A stretch of 64,000 nucleotides of DNA. It comes from Chryseomicrobium aureum. Its GTDB lineage: Bacteria > Bacillota > Bacilli > Bacillales_A > Planococcaceae. Each line of letters begins with the position of its first letter. The first letter of the stretch is position 1. Made by a program: the position numbers and the translations under genes. The DNA lies in assembly GCF_016909155.1 (NCBI RefSeq), contig NZ_JAFBFG010000004.1, forward strand, positions 53,947-117,946. The letters run 5' to 3'. The notes beneath the pieces are model-generated. The model was not told where the DNA came from, made no database searches, and saw only the letters and a program-made list of their open reading frames with translations. Shown here in pieces: positions 56,166 to 64,000 of the stretch.

Positions 56166-58346
56166 ATGAAAAAAGTAGTTCTAGCAGAAAAACCATCTGT
56201 TGCCCGTGACATCGCGCGTGTCCTGAAATGCACGAAAAAAGGAAACGGCTTTTTAGAAGGCGACAACTATATTGTGACTTGGGCACTCGGCCACTTAGTG
56301 ACACTTGCTGACCCTGAAACGTATGACAACAAGTACAAGACTTGGAATTTAGAAGATTTGCCGATGATGCCTGAAAAATTGAAACTAACAGTCATTCGCC
56401 AATCAAGTAAGCAATTCCACGCGGTAAAAGCACAACTCGAACGAAAAGATGTGAACGGCTGGATTATCGGAACAGATGCCGGTCGCGAAGGCGAACTAGT
56501 CGCTCGTTGGATCTTCGCAAAAGTGAAAGCAAAAAAACCGATTCAACGTCTTTGGATTTCGTCTGTTACGGATAAAGCAATCAAAGACGGGTTTGCCAAA
56601 CTGCAGCCTGGTCAAAAGTATGAAAATCTGTACCATGCAGCGGTTGCTCGTTCAGAAGCAGACTGGTATGTCGGACTGAATGCAACACGTGCACTCACGA
56701 CGCGCTTCAACGCGCAGCTCTCTGCGGGTCGCGTCCAAACCCCGACCGTTGCTATCATTGCAGCACGTGAAGAGGAAATTAAAAAGTTCACACCACAAAC
56801 GTATTATGGTGTGCAGGCAATGACGAAAGAAGGCTTGACCCTCACGTGGCGTGATGCCAAATCTGGGGCAAGTCGCTCGTTTGATGCTACCAAAATCAAG
56901 CAACTCGTGGAAGCTGTCGAATCGAAAGAAGCGGTCATCATGTCACTCGATGTGAAAAAGAAAAAAACATACTCTCCTGCTCTTTATGATCTAACGGAAT
57001 TGCAACGTGATGCGAACAAACGCTACGGATTCTCTGCAAAAGAAACACTTAGTACGATGCAGAAATTGTATGAACAGCACAAAGTACTGACGTATCCGCG
57101 TACCGATTCACGTTTCCTATCGAGTGATATCGTCCCGACACTTGCTGAACGCTTGAAAGCTTGTGCGGTGAGCGATTACCGAACAGTTGCCAATAAGATT
57201 TTGACGAAACCTATCAAAGCTTCTAGTTCATTCGTGAACGATGCAAAAGTGTCGGATCACCATGCCATTATTCCAACAGAGGAAACTGTGAACTTGAGTG
57301 CGATGAATGACAAAGAACGAAAAATTTATGACCTTGTTGTGAAACGCTTCTTAGCTGTCCTTCTTCCTGCGCATGAATTTGAGCAGTTAACAGTTGTCAC
57401 AAAAGTTGGCTCAGAAGAATTTTTCGCAAAAGGGAAAACTGTTCTTCAAGAAGGCTGGCATGAAGTGAAAAACTTACAAGAGGATGACGACGAGGAAATT
57501 GCAGAACAGCGTTTGCCAAAGCTTGAAAAAGGACAGAAGCTTGCGATTGATTATGTGCGTCAGACTTCCGGTCAAACGAAGCCACCTGCTCGTTTTACTG
57601 AAGCTACACTACTGAGTGCGATGGAAAACCCGTCTGGCTATCTTGAAGATTCCAATAAACAGTTAGCAGACACGTTAAAGAAAACGGGTGGACTGGGCAC
57701 AGTTGCAACACGCGCTGATATTATCGAGAAACTCTTTAACTCGTTCTTGATTGAAAAGCGTGGTAAAGATCTTCATGTCACATCTAAAGGCAAGCAACTA
57801 CTTGACCTCGTCCCTGCTGACTTGCGCTCTCCTGAAATGACAGCTGAGTGGGAAACACAGTTAGAAGCAATTGCCACTGGAAAAAAGAAAAAAGATGTAT
57901 TCATCACAGAGATGAAACAGTATACAGAAAAAATTGTACAAGAAATCAAGTCAAGCGATGCGAAATTCAAGCATGATAACATCTCATCTAAGACATGCCC
58001 AGATTGCGGCAAGCCGATGCTTGAAGTGAACGGTAAAAAAGGCAAGATGCTCGTGTGCCAGGACCGCGAATGCGGACACCGCAAAAATGTCTCTCGTGTC
58101 ACGAACGCACGTTGCCCACAATGTAAGAAAAAACTTGAGCTACGTGGCGAAGGCGATGGTCAGATCTTCGTCTGTAAGTGCGGACACCGTGAGAAGTTAT
58201 CCGCATTTGAAGCGCGCCGGAAGCAACAAGGCACTGGAAAAGCAGACAAGCGCAGTGTGCAGAAGTTTATGAAGCAGCAACAACAAGATGAGCCTGTTAA
58301 CAACACGTTAGCGGAAGCGTTGAAAGGGTTAAAGTTTGATAAATAA
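56166..58346 (+). CDS. topB: DNA topoisomerase III
   Basis: Type IA topoisomerase of 726 residues that decatenates single-stranded regions. TOPRIM domain at 1-140 (VLAEKPSVARDIAR, GTDAGREGELVARWI), active-site Tyr in LTYPRTDSRFLS near residue 310, and LSAGRVQTPT. The C-terminus carries two zinc-ribbon-like Cys clusters (CPDCGKPM...CQDRECGH and CPQCKKKL...CKCGH), as in Bacillus TopB. AAGGAGAG precedes the ATG; ends in a very strong terminator. Confidence 0.96.
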   Translation: MKKVVLAEKPSVARDIARVLKCTKKGNGFLEGDNYIVTWALGHLVTLADPETYDNKYKTWNLEDLPMMPEKLKLTVIRQSSKQFHAVKAQLERKDVNGWIIGTDAGREGELVARWIFAKVKAKKPIQRLWISSVTDKAIKDGFAKLQPGQKYENLYHAAVARSEADWYVGLNATRALTTRFNAQLSAGRVQTPTVAIIAAREEEIKKFTPQTYYGVQAMTKEGLTLTWRDAKSGASRSFDATKIKQLVEAVESKEAVIMSLDVKKKKTYSPALYDLTELQRDANKRYGFSAKETLSTMQKLYEQHKVLTYPRTDSRFLSSDIVPTLAERLKACAVSDYRTVANKILTKPIKASSSFVNDAKVSDHHAIIPTEETVNLSAMNDKERKIYDLVVKRFLAVLLPAHEFEQLTVVTKVGSEEFFAKGKTVLQEGWHEVKNLQEDDDEEIAEQRLPKLEKGQKLAIDYVRQTSGQTKPPARFTEATLLSAMENPSGYLEDSNKQLADTLKKTGGLGTVATRADIIEKLFNSFLIEKRGKDLHVTSKGKQLLDLVPADLRSPEMTAEWETQLEAIATGKKKKDVFITEMKQYTEKIVQEIKSSDAKFKHDNISSKTCPDCGKPMLEVNGKKGKMLVCQDRECGHRKNVSRVTNARCPQCKKKLELRGEGDGQIFVCKCGHREKLSAFEARRKQQGTGKADKRSVQKFMKQQQQDEPVNNTLAEALKGLKFDK

Positions 58347-58349
58347 GTA

Positions 58350-58391
58350 AAACGAGGCCGAGCGACTTTCATCGCTCGGCCTCGTTTTTTT
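58350..58391. terminator. Bidirectional terminator between topB and the antiporter gene
   Basis: AACGAGGCCGAGCGA and TCGCTCGGCCTCGTT form a perfect 15-bp stem around a 6-nt loop, with A residues before and seven T residues after. Confidence 0.93.
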
Positions 58392-58399
58392 CGTTTATT

Positions 58400-60232
58400 T
58401 TATGTCATTTCTGATCGAGCCTGCTCCACTTTTCTAGTTGCCTTTTCCATCTCTTTCACAGGTGGTGTCAATGAAACGACTGTATCCCCTGTCTTAAGTG
58501 ATAGCTTTCGTTTCGGCGCCCAGAACTGAATCGTCCCATCTGCTCGTTTCACATAAAGAATCAAACTCTCTTCCGGTCTTGTAGCAACGTAATCTTCTTC
58601 TGTAAACTTCTCCGTAATCATCGTTTTTCGGATTACATGACCTGTTGCTATACGTCGAGCAAGCGTATAGATGTCCGCCCCTTCATCAAACAATACAATT
58701 CCACCAATCGAAGGATGATAGTCCTCTTTATCTGCACGATACGGGGCTGTCTGGAACAACATCTCACGCCCGATGTCCGGCACAAAGTTTGAAGTAATGA
58801 GCGCGTTATAGGCATCCGTTTCTGTTGCTGCAATCATTACAGGATACGGGGTAAAGTCCAATGAATACTCTGTTTGCTCTGACAAGATATCTCCTCTATA
58901 AGTTGGAACCCCAAGCTTTCTAGCAAAACGTAAATGCTCCCATGAACTATCTGCAATCAACGTTTCCACACCATCATTTTTCAAAGACTCTCCTAGTTTA
59001 GCGGTAAACTCATTTCCGCCGACAATCAACACGCCTGGTCGATCAGAAGCTGCTAAATTTAGTTTCTTCGCTAACCATCCTATTGAAAACCCGTGAAAAA
59101 CAACAGTTGAAAAGACAAGTGCAAATGTGAGGGCTGTCAAAATGTCCGCATCTTGATAACCATTTTCCGTCAATACACCTGCAAAATAACCCGACACCGT
59201 AAGCGCCACAATTCCACGAGGCGCAATCCATCCGATAAGCGTCTTCTCTTTCCAATCTAGCTCCGTGCCAATTGTTGAGATCCAGATAGATAAAGGTCGA
59301 ACAATAAAGAGCATCGCTACAACAAACAAAATGATGCCCCAGTCAAAAATTGCAAGCAAAGTTTCACGTTGCAAAGAAGCTGTTAACATGACAAAAATCG
59401 TAGAAATCAATAACACGGAGATGTTTTCTTTGAAATGCCGAATGTCATTGATCGAAGCGATATGCATATTCGCCATCATAATTCCCATTGCAGTAACTGC
59501 GAGAAGGCCGGTTTCATGCATCACACTATCTGAAGCGACAAACACCAGCAATACGACGGCAAACAGCATCGGTGCTTTCAAAAATTCGGGTATCATCCCT
59601 CGTTCGATCATCTTCCCTTGTCCCCATCCTGCACCGATTCCAAGAAGGGTTGCAAAAATAGACGCCCCAAAGAACAGCAAGAAGGCTTCTAACGTGATGG
59701 TCCCGCCTGCAAATTTAATAAATTCATACGCAAATACTGCAAGTAATGCGCCAAACGGATCAACAACAATTCCTTCCCACTTCAAAATTGCTGCCGGTCT
59801 GGATTTCAATTTTGCTTGTCTGAGTAAAGGGAGAATCACGGTCGGTCCTGTCACAATAAATAATCCACCAATTATGAATGCAACTTCTAATGACAGACCA
59901 GCCAGGAAATGAGCAGCAAGCGAACCAGCGATCCATGCAATAAATGCGCCGAGTGTAACAACTCGAGTCAATGGTTTGCTAAACGTTCGTACTTCTCGAA
60001 AATCTAGATTCAAACTACCTTCAAATAAAATAATTGCGACTGCGAGAGAAATCAACGGATTGAAGATTTCACCAAGACTTGCTTGAGGATTGATTAACCC
60101 TAATACAGGCCCGACCAGTAATCCCGCTATCGACATAACTACTATTGCCGGCATGCGAAAACGCCAAGCGATCCACTGCGAGAATATCCCCAAAAAGATA
60201 ATGACCATTAAAACAACTAATAAGGAATCCAT
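58400..60232 (-). CDS. CPA1-type Na+(K+)/H+ antiporter with C-terminal RCK-like domains
   Basis: 610 residues: about twelve membrane helices (1-390) of the NhaP/CPA1 family, with the ion-site region TGPTVILPLLRQAKLKSRPAAILKWEGIVVDPFGA in outline (EGIVVDPFGALLAVF) and LIGWIAPRGIVALTV. A TrkA-N/RCK-like nucleotide-binding region (about 405-520, GVLIVGGNEFTAKLGESL in outline) and a TrkA-C-like tail (about 535-600, LKTGDTVVSLTPP) follow. Cytosolic RCK parts usually gate antiport by nucleotide or ion binding. The ATG at 60232 has AAAGGAGAG 8 nt upstream; a GTG three codons earlier is also open. Exchanged ion uncertain. Confidence 0.9.
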   Translation of the reverse strand: MDSLLVVLMVIIFLGIFSQWIAWRFRMPAIVVMSIAGLLVGPVLGLINPQASLGEIFNPLISLAVAIILFEGSLNLDFREVRTFSKPLTRVVTLGAFIAWIAGSLAAHFLAGLSLEVAFIIGGLFIVTGPTVILPLLRQAKLKSRPAAILKWEGIVVDPFGALLAVFAYEFIKFAGGTITLEAFLLFFGASIFATLLGIGAGWGQGKMIERGMIPEFLKAPMLFAVVLLVFVASDSVMHETGLLAVTAMGIMMANMHIASINDIRHFKENISVLLISTIFVMLTASLQRETLLAIFDWGIILFVVAMLFIVRPLSIWISTIGTELDWKEKTLIGWIAPRGIVALTVSGYFAGVLTENGYQDADILTALTFALVFSTVVFHGFSIGWLAKKLNLAASDRPGVLIVGGNEFTAKLGESLKNDGVETLIADSSWEHLRFARKLGVPTYRGDILSEQTEYSLDFTPYPVMIAATETDAYNALITSNFVPDIGREMLFQTAPYRADKEDYHPSIGGIVLFDEGADIYTLARRIATGHVIRKTMITEKFTEEDYVATRPEESLILYVKRADGTIQFWAPKRKLSLKTGDTVVSLTPPVKEMEKATRKVEQARSEMT

Positions 60233-60300
60233 GACTCCCACTCTCCTTTCGCATACATTTTCATTTCTGTCATAGAGTGCAGTATAGATGATAAAGGAGG

Positions 60301-60808
60301 ATGATTGCTATAAAAATCGCCTATATTCTTGACCCAACAACTGAAATGACTCTTTACGCGCAAAAGCGCGCTACCCAAATCCAATCAAAGTGGCCGGACT
60401 CCGTGAAAATCTTCAGCAAACGGGCTGATCAGGTTCTTCCTGTACTCTTTTCACAACGCAACCTGAACTCTATAACCTCCTGGCTGACTTCCAACCCACA
60501 TTAACAATTCGAGATACGGGTAAGTCCATTCCAGACGATATCCGTTTTATGCATCAACTAGGATGCCGCGTAGCAGTAATCGACGATATGGGGGATGGTG
60601 CAAGCTATGTCGACTATCAATTACAAACACTGTATACCGAAGAAATAGATTATCAACCAGATGACTTCCCAAAAGGATTACGCGCATTTATTCCTCTGGC
60701 TTTACCCGAAGTCGCAGCGTTTGAAAACGCAACATGGACGGATGCGACGTCTCATCTATTTTCCAAGAACTCCAAGCACTTGCAGAACTTCGAGAATTCA
60801 CATCATAA
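60301..60808 (+). pseudogene. Frameshifted, decayed gene (possible PseG/SpsG-like protein)
   Basis: A good Shine-Dalgarno (AAAGGAGG, 60293-60300) is followed at the proper distance by ATA AAA ATC, where an intact gene would have ATG (reading -KIAYILDPTTEM). The frame runs to about 60450 and then must shift to read TQPELYNLLADFQPTLTIRDTGKS in outline and VAVIDDMGDGASYVDYQLQTL in outline. It shifts again near 60745 to read VSSIFQELQALAELREFTS and stop at 60808. A lost start and two frameshifts mean the gene is dead. The VIDD and (M)KIAYILD patterns recall PseG/SpsG-type sugar-nucleotide hydrolases, but this is weak. Confidence 0.7.
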
Positions 60809-60861
60809 CTCTGTTTGTGTTAGACTAAAGGGTAGATTGTCACGCAAAGGAAGTAATGATC

Positions 60862-61044
60862 ATGACAAAACACGAACTAGAGCAACAACTCGCTGAACTG
60901 AAAATGGATTATGTACGCTTGCAAGGTGATATGGAGAAGCTTGAATCGACAGGTCATCCAGCTATGCTTGAAAAAGCAGAAGCACGCTTAGCGGCGATAG
61001 AAGTCCACTTACAGGAATTAAACGAAGCGCTCGCTAAGTTCTAA
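60862..61044 (+). CDS. SE1832 family small protein
   Basis: 60-residue, entirely helical and highly charged protein matching the SE1832 family found in staphylococci and Bacillales: KHELEQQLAELKMDYVRLQGDMEKLESTGH in outline (MDYVRLQGD, LEKAEARLAAIE). Likely coiled coil; function unknown. ATG 60862 with AAAGGAAG upstream. It lies alone with its own terminator. Confidence 0.85.
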   Translation: MTKHELEQQLAELKMDYVRLQGDMEKLESTGHPAMLEKAEARLAAIEVHLQELNEALAKF

Positions 61045-61060
61045 TTAGTGAGCGTTTTTT
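61028..61060 (+). terminator. Terminator overlapping the end of the SE1832 gene
   Basis: CGCTCGCTAA and TTAGTGAGCG form a 10-bp stem (one G-U pair) around GTTCTAA, then six T residues; the stop codon lies in the loop region. Confidence 0.88.
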
Positions 61061-61110
61061 CGTATAGCCACTTTTCATGGAAACTATATTTTAAGGATTG
61101 AGGAACAATC

Positions 61111-62688
61111 ATGAGTTTATTAACAGTAGATAATTTAGGACATTCCTTCGGAGATCGCACTCTTTTCAAAGACGTATCCTTCCGATTAGTAGAAGGGGAA
61201 CACGTCGGACTAGTCGGTGCAAACGGCGTCGGTAAATCAACGATGATGTCCATCATCACAGGTGAACTAGTGCACGATACAGGTCGCGTGGAATGGCTTC
61301 CGGGCACACATTATGGCTACTTGGATCAGCATACACGCCTGCAACCCGGTCGCTCGATGATGGATACATTGCGAGATGCTTACCTTCCACTTTATGAAAA
61401 AGAAGCAAAAATGAACGATATCGGCATGAAGATGGCGGAAGCTTCCCCAGAAGAACTCGAGCAACTGCTTGATGAGATGGCTGAAATTCAAGATGCCTTG
61501 GATGCTGGAGATTTTTATACACTTGATATGAAAATTGAAGAAGTCGCACGCGGTCTTGGTCTCGATGCCATTGGTTTAGAAAAACCCGTAAACGCACTTT
61601 CTGGTGGACAACGTACAAAGGTCTTATTGGCAAAATTGCTTTTAGAAAAACCGAAAGTGCTGTTACTTGATGAGCCCACAAACTATTTGGACGAAGAGCA
61701 TATCAACTGGCTAGCAAACTATTTAAAGAATTACCCACATGCCTTCATGTTGATTTCGCATGACACAGAATTTATGAACACTGTCACAGATGTCATTTTC
61801 CACTTAGAATTCTCGAAGCTGACGCGCTACACAGCGACGTATGAAAAATTCATTGAGCTTGCGGAGCTGCATAAACGTCAACATATCGACGCATACGAGA
61901 AACAACAAGATTTCATCAAGAAACAAGAGCAGTTCATCGCAAAAAATAAAGCACGTTACTCGACAACAGGCCGTGCAAAATCTCGTCAGAAACAATTAGA
62001 CCGCATGGAGCGCATTGATCGTCCCGAAACTGCACAAGATGCTCAGTTCAGCTTTAAAGAAGCACGTGGATCAAGTCGTTTTGTCATAGAAGCTGACCAT
62101 TTGGTTATCGGGTATGACAAACCCCTTCTCCCACCTCTTACATTTACAATTGAACGCGGAGAAAAAATCGCACTTGTCGGGATGAATGGTGTCGGAAAAT
62201 CAACGTTGTTAAAAACGATGCTCGGTAAAATTCCTTCGCTTGATGGAAAAGTAAGTCGCGGGGACTTTTTGATTCCTGCTTACTTTGAACAAGAAGTGAA
62301 AGCTGGCAACGTCACACCAATCGATGATGTTTGGGGAACTTTCCCGAGTATGGATCAAAACCAGGTCCGCGCTGCACTTGCTCGCACTGGTCTGAAAAAC
62401 GATCACATCTCTCGCCCTCTCTCAAGTTTAAGTGGTGGCGAACAGGCAAAAGTCCGTCTATGTAAGTTAATGCTTGATGAGAGTAACTGGATGTTGTTTG
62501 ATGAGCCGACCAATCACTTGGACGTGCAAGCAAAAGCAGAACTGAAGCGCGCTATGCAAGAATACAAAGGCACAATCGTCCTTGTTTCTCACGAGCCTGA
62601 TTTTTATGAAGGTCTTGTGACGAAAGTATGGAATGTAGAAGAATGGTTCTCGACAGGCGAAGAGTTTGTGGAAGAGCGTTCTGAATAA
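61111..62688 (+). CDS. yfmM: ABC-F family ATPase (YfmM type)
   Basis: Soluble protein of 525 residues with two ABC domains and no membrane segment, so an ABC-F ribosome-associated factor, not a transporter. Walker A GANGVGKST and GMNGVGKST; signatures LSGGQRTK and LSGGEQAK; Walker B LLLDEPTNYLD and LFDEPTNHLD with catalytic Glu. A linker of about 80 residues rich in Lys/Gln (about 245-320) is the P-site tRNA-interaction motif region. Overall pattern and length match B. subtilis YfmM; resistance activity cannot be deduced. A start with ATTGAGGAAC upstream. Confidence 0.93.
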   Translation: MSLLTVDNLGHSFGDRTLFKDVSFRLVEGEHVGLVGANGVGKSTMMSIITGELVHDTGRVEWLPGTHYGYLDQHTRLQPGRSMMDTLRDAYLPLYEKEAKMNDIGMKMAEASPEELEQLLDEMAEIQDALDAGDFYTLDMKIEEVARGLGLDAIGLEKPVNALSGGQRTKVLLAKLLLEKPKVLLLDEPTNYLDEEHINWLANYLKNYPHAFMLISHDTEFMNTVTDVIFHLEFSKLTRYTATYEKFIELAELHKRQHIDAYEKQQDFIKKQEQFIAKNKARYSTTGRAKSRQKQLDRMERIDRPETAQDAQFSFKEARGSSRFVIEADHLVIGYDKPLLPPLTFTIERGEKIALVGMNGVGKSTLLKTMLGKIPSLDGKVSRGDFLIPAYFEQEVKAGNVTPIDDVWGTFPSMDQNQVRAALARTGLKNDHISRPLSSLSGGEQAKVRLCKLMLDESNWMLFDEPTNHLDVQAKAELKRAMQEYKGTIVLVSHEPDFYEGLVTKVWNVEEWFSTGEEFVEERSE

Positions 62689-62747
62689 GCAAAGAGGCTG
62701 GGTCATAAGTACAAAACTTAGCCTGATTAGCTGATTAAGAAATAGAA

Positions 62748-62793
62748 AAACCGCGTAAAATCAAGGTTCTTGAAACTTGATTTTACGCGGTTT
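62748..62793 (+). terminator. Long perfect hairpin downstream of yfmM
   Basis: AAACCGCGTAAAATCAAG (62748-62765) and CTTGATTTTACGCGGTTT (62776-62793) form an 18-bp perfect stem around a 10-nt loop. No long T run follows (TTTATTC), so it may terminate weakly or act as a 3' stability element. Confidence 0.65.
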
Positions 62794-62838
62794 ATTCATT
62801 TTAATGAGTTCTGTCCCATCCTCTTTTGATTGTTTCTT

Positions 62839-62976
62839 AGGTACCTGTCCCAAACACTATTCTGATATTCATGACTATTCATCAATAATACACTTGGAAT
62901 CCGCATTCCTGCGTTGTATTGTCAATAAATATAAATTGTGTTGGAATTGTTTGGGTACCAGGTACTTTTTGGGAAC
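62839..62976 (+). repeat. MITE-like element, copy 5 of 5
   Basis: About 138 bp, AGGTACCTGTCCCAAACAC to AGGTACTTTTTGGGAAC, closest to copy 4 (shared CCGCATTCCTGCGTTGTATT). Part of a ~570-bp gene-free repeat island between yfmM and the sigma factor gene. Confidence 0.9.
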
Positions 62977-62989
62977 TGTTTCCATAACG

Positions 62990-63115
62990 AAGAGTGGCGT
63001 TCTACACATCTAATGGAATCGAGTTCCGAACGCCAGAAACACGCTCCGGAATCAGCCGCACCCGCAAAGGCTGAAGAACGCCTTCACGGGCACGTCTGAT
63101 TTCCTCGGAGTTTCT
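62990..63115. repeat. Partial repeat copy plus GC-rich palindrome
   Basis: GAGTGGCGTTCTACACATCTAA is a boundary block of the TCCACATCTAAA family. It is followed by an interrupted palindrome: GAAAC-CTCCGGAATCAG (about 63040) against CTGATTTCCTCGGAGTTTC (63098-63116). The GAAACTCCGAGGAAATC arm also occurs next to the inverted copy at 53409. Confidence 0.7.
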
Positions 63116-63117
63116 TG

Positions 63118-63262
63118 AGTGGCGTTCTCCACATCTAAAGTAATCGAGTTGCGCCTCCTAGAAATCCCGCAAGAAGCCATCGCAATCTATGAAGCAAAAT
63201 ACGCTTCACAGCTCACGCTGGCTTCTCGCACAATTTCTGAACAGTCGGCTCCACATCTAATT
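63118..63262 (+). repeat. TCCACATCTAAA repeat family, full-length copy
   Basis: Starts GTGGCGTTCTCCACATCTAA, then ATCGAGTTGCGCCTCCTAG, and ends ACAGTCGGCTCCACATCTAA, directly at the ECF sigma factor stop codon. The two TCCACATCTAA boundary blocks lie about 130 bp apart in direct orientation. Confidence 0.85.
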
Positions 63263-63803
63263 ACGCAAGCAACATTTCCACCGATTCCGCGTCATTTAAG
63301 ATAAGCTCACGTAATCGCTGCTTCGCACGGAACAAACGAGACTTCACTGTACCAATCGAAACTTTCATCATTTCCGCGATTTCAACAAGGGATAATTGTT
63401 TTACATAGAAATAAAAGACCGTTTTGCTGTAGATTGAGTCAAGTTCCCCAAGCTTCTTCTGGATCAGTTCACTCACATCTGCTTGCGCTAGCTGATCTTC
63501 AATCGGAAGCGTGTCTGCTGCAATCAGGTCAAGAATCGAGACATCCAATTGGTCCGGTTGAATTACAACATGCTTGCTACGACGAACATCTTTGCGGTAT
63601 TTGTCACGGAATGTGTTCATAGTAATTGTTGTTAACCAAGCTTTTACATGGTCCACGTTCTCAAGATATGATTCGTAACGTACAACTTTCATCCAAACAT
63701 CTTGCATCAAATCTTCAGCTTCCGCCTGGTTTTTTGTAAGTTTTAAGCATAAGTAGTAAATTGAGCGATTGTATTGTTCATAAACGGTTTCAATCTTTGT
63801 CAT
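63261..63803 (-). CDS. ECF-type RNA polymerase sigma factor
   Basis: Group IV sigma factor of 180 residues. Region 2 is at about 8-80 (SIYYLCLKLTKNQAEAEDLMQDVWMKVV in outline, with DLMQDVW and AWLTTITMNTFRDKYRK). Region 4 is at about 115-170 (VFYFYVKQLSLVEIAEMM, VSIGTVKSRLFRAKQRLRE). No region 3, as expected. GGAGGGGA lies before the ATG. A cognate anti-sigma gene, usually directly downstream, is not there; a repeat island follows instead. It could lie outside the window. No SigW or SigM assignment is attempted. Confidence 0.92.
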   Translation of the reverse strand: MTKIETVYEQYNRSIYYLCLKLTKNQAEAEDLMQDVWMKVVRYESYLENVDHVKAWLTTITMNTFRDKYRKDVRRSKHVVIQPDQLDVSILDLIAADTLPIEDQLAQADVSELIQKKLGELDSIYSKTVFYFYVKQLSLVEIAEMMKVSIGTVKSRLFRAKQRLRELILNDAESVEMLLA

Positions 63804-63911
63804 GATCGTTCCCCTCCGGTTCGTTTCTTCGTACCCTTATCTTCTCAAACTCCTACCTTACGAACCATCGACTGTTCTTTCATTTCAATTACATCTATGT
63901 AATCTAATCAT

Positions 63912-64000
63912 AACCACCAGTAGAACTGGTGGTTTGCTCTGCGCCTATAAGGCGCTTTTACTGGCCATGTCTGAAAGACATACTGAACGGGTGGACCAGC
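63912..64000 (+). mobile_element. Probable terminal hairpin region of an IS200/IS605-type element (cut by window edge)
   Basis: Three consecutive hairpins: AACCACCAG / CTGGTGGTT (63912-63934), GCGCC / GGCGC (63941-63955) and ATGTCT / AGACAT (63967-63981), followed by GAACGGGTGGACCAGC. Subterminal hairpins of this kind, with CCACCAGT...ACTGGTGG and GCGCCTATAAGGCGC, are familiar to me from ends of IS200/IS605-family insertions. No transposase or TnpB frame is visible before the window ends, so the assignment is provisional. Confidence 0.5.

Noticed and set aside
59265..59912. 215-codon plus-strand frame opposite the antiporter gene
   Set aside because: Antisense shadow of a well-supported membrane protein; composition reflects its complementary codons.

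Overview
The window is a 64 kb piece of a low-to-medium GC Bacillales chromosome. Gene order closely follows the Bacillus subtilis ywl-ywj-ywh-ywf-ywd region (prfA-prmC-sua5-ywlE-rpiB-ywlG-glyA; rho-glpX-murA-tal-fba-spo0F-ywjG-pyrG-rpoE-acdA-fadF; argS-ywiB-speB-speE-ywhD-ywgA-ywfO-lipL-pta-hemQ-ywdK-ywdI-ung-pdxK). The extra genes (fused isobutyryl-CoA mutase, SE1832 family, NhaP-type antiporter, YfmM-type ABC-F protein) and the dense small repeats make a member of the Planococcaceae the best guess. Most genes are on the minus strand. No tRNA, rRNA, CRISPR or complete transposase gene was seen.

Layout. 1-8.6 kb: a PAS-GAF-GGDEF-EAL c-di-GMP phosphodiesterase, then glyA back to prfA (one-carbon metabolism, arginine dephosphorylation, t6A synthesis, release-factor methylation). 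8.6-18.7 kb: tdk, rpmE, rho, glpX, murA, tal, fba, spo0F, then ywjG (plus strand), pyrG and rpoE. pyrG has a promoter, GGGC start and terminator typical of CTP-sensing reiterative-transcription attenuation. 18.7-30 kb: a fatty/branched-chain acyl-CoA block, mmgA-mmgB-mmgC-acdA-tetR-icmF, plus fadF. Palindromic operator candidates lie in front of mmgA and fadF. 30-36.5 kb: cobalamin uptake and activation (btuF-btuC-btuD/cbiZ-pduO) behind a cobalamin riboswitch with a clear terminator, then argS and ywiB. The B12 block probably supplies the B12-dependent mutase IcmF. 36.9-50.6 kb: polyamine genes, a truncated pbpG, the ywh/ywg/ywf genes, lipoylation, acetate and heme genes, ung, pdxK and the bacillithiol deacetylase bshB2. 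50.9-64 kb: a YjiH transporter-like protein, tdh and kbl separated by a repeat island, yczE, topB, an NhaP antiporter with a C-terminal regulatory region, a decayed gene, an ABC-F protein, an ECF sigma factor, and what looks like the end of an IS200/IS605-type element.

The most unusual feature is the intergenic repeat content. (i) Three short arrays have a 21-bp period, and each has its own 9-13 nt core (GGGCACAAAA, CGGACATTGA, GTAGAAGAAAT). Two of them, 45 kb apart and with different cores, begin with the same 19-nt leader. (ii) Five copies of a ~138-bp MITE-like element with imperfect terminal inverted repeats all lie in one orientation. (iii) A second repeat family is bounded by TCCACATCTAAA. 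(iv) There are several GC-rich long palindromes. These repeats mark the places where synteny is broken: the truncated pbpG, the split tdh/kbl pair, and the ECF sigma flank.
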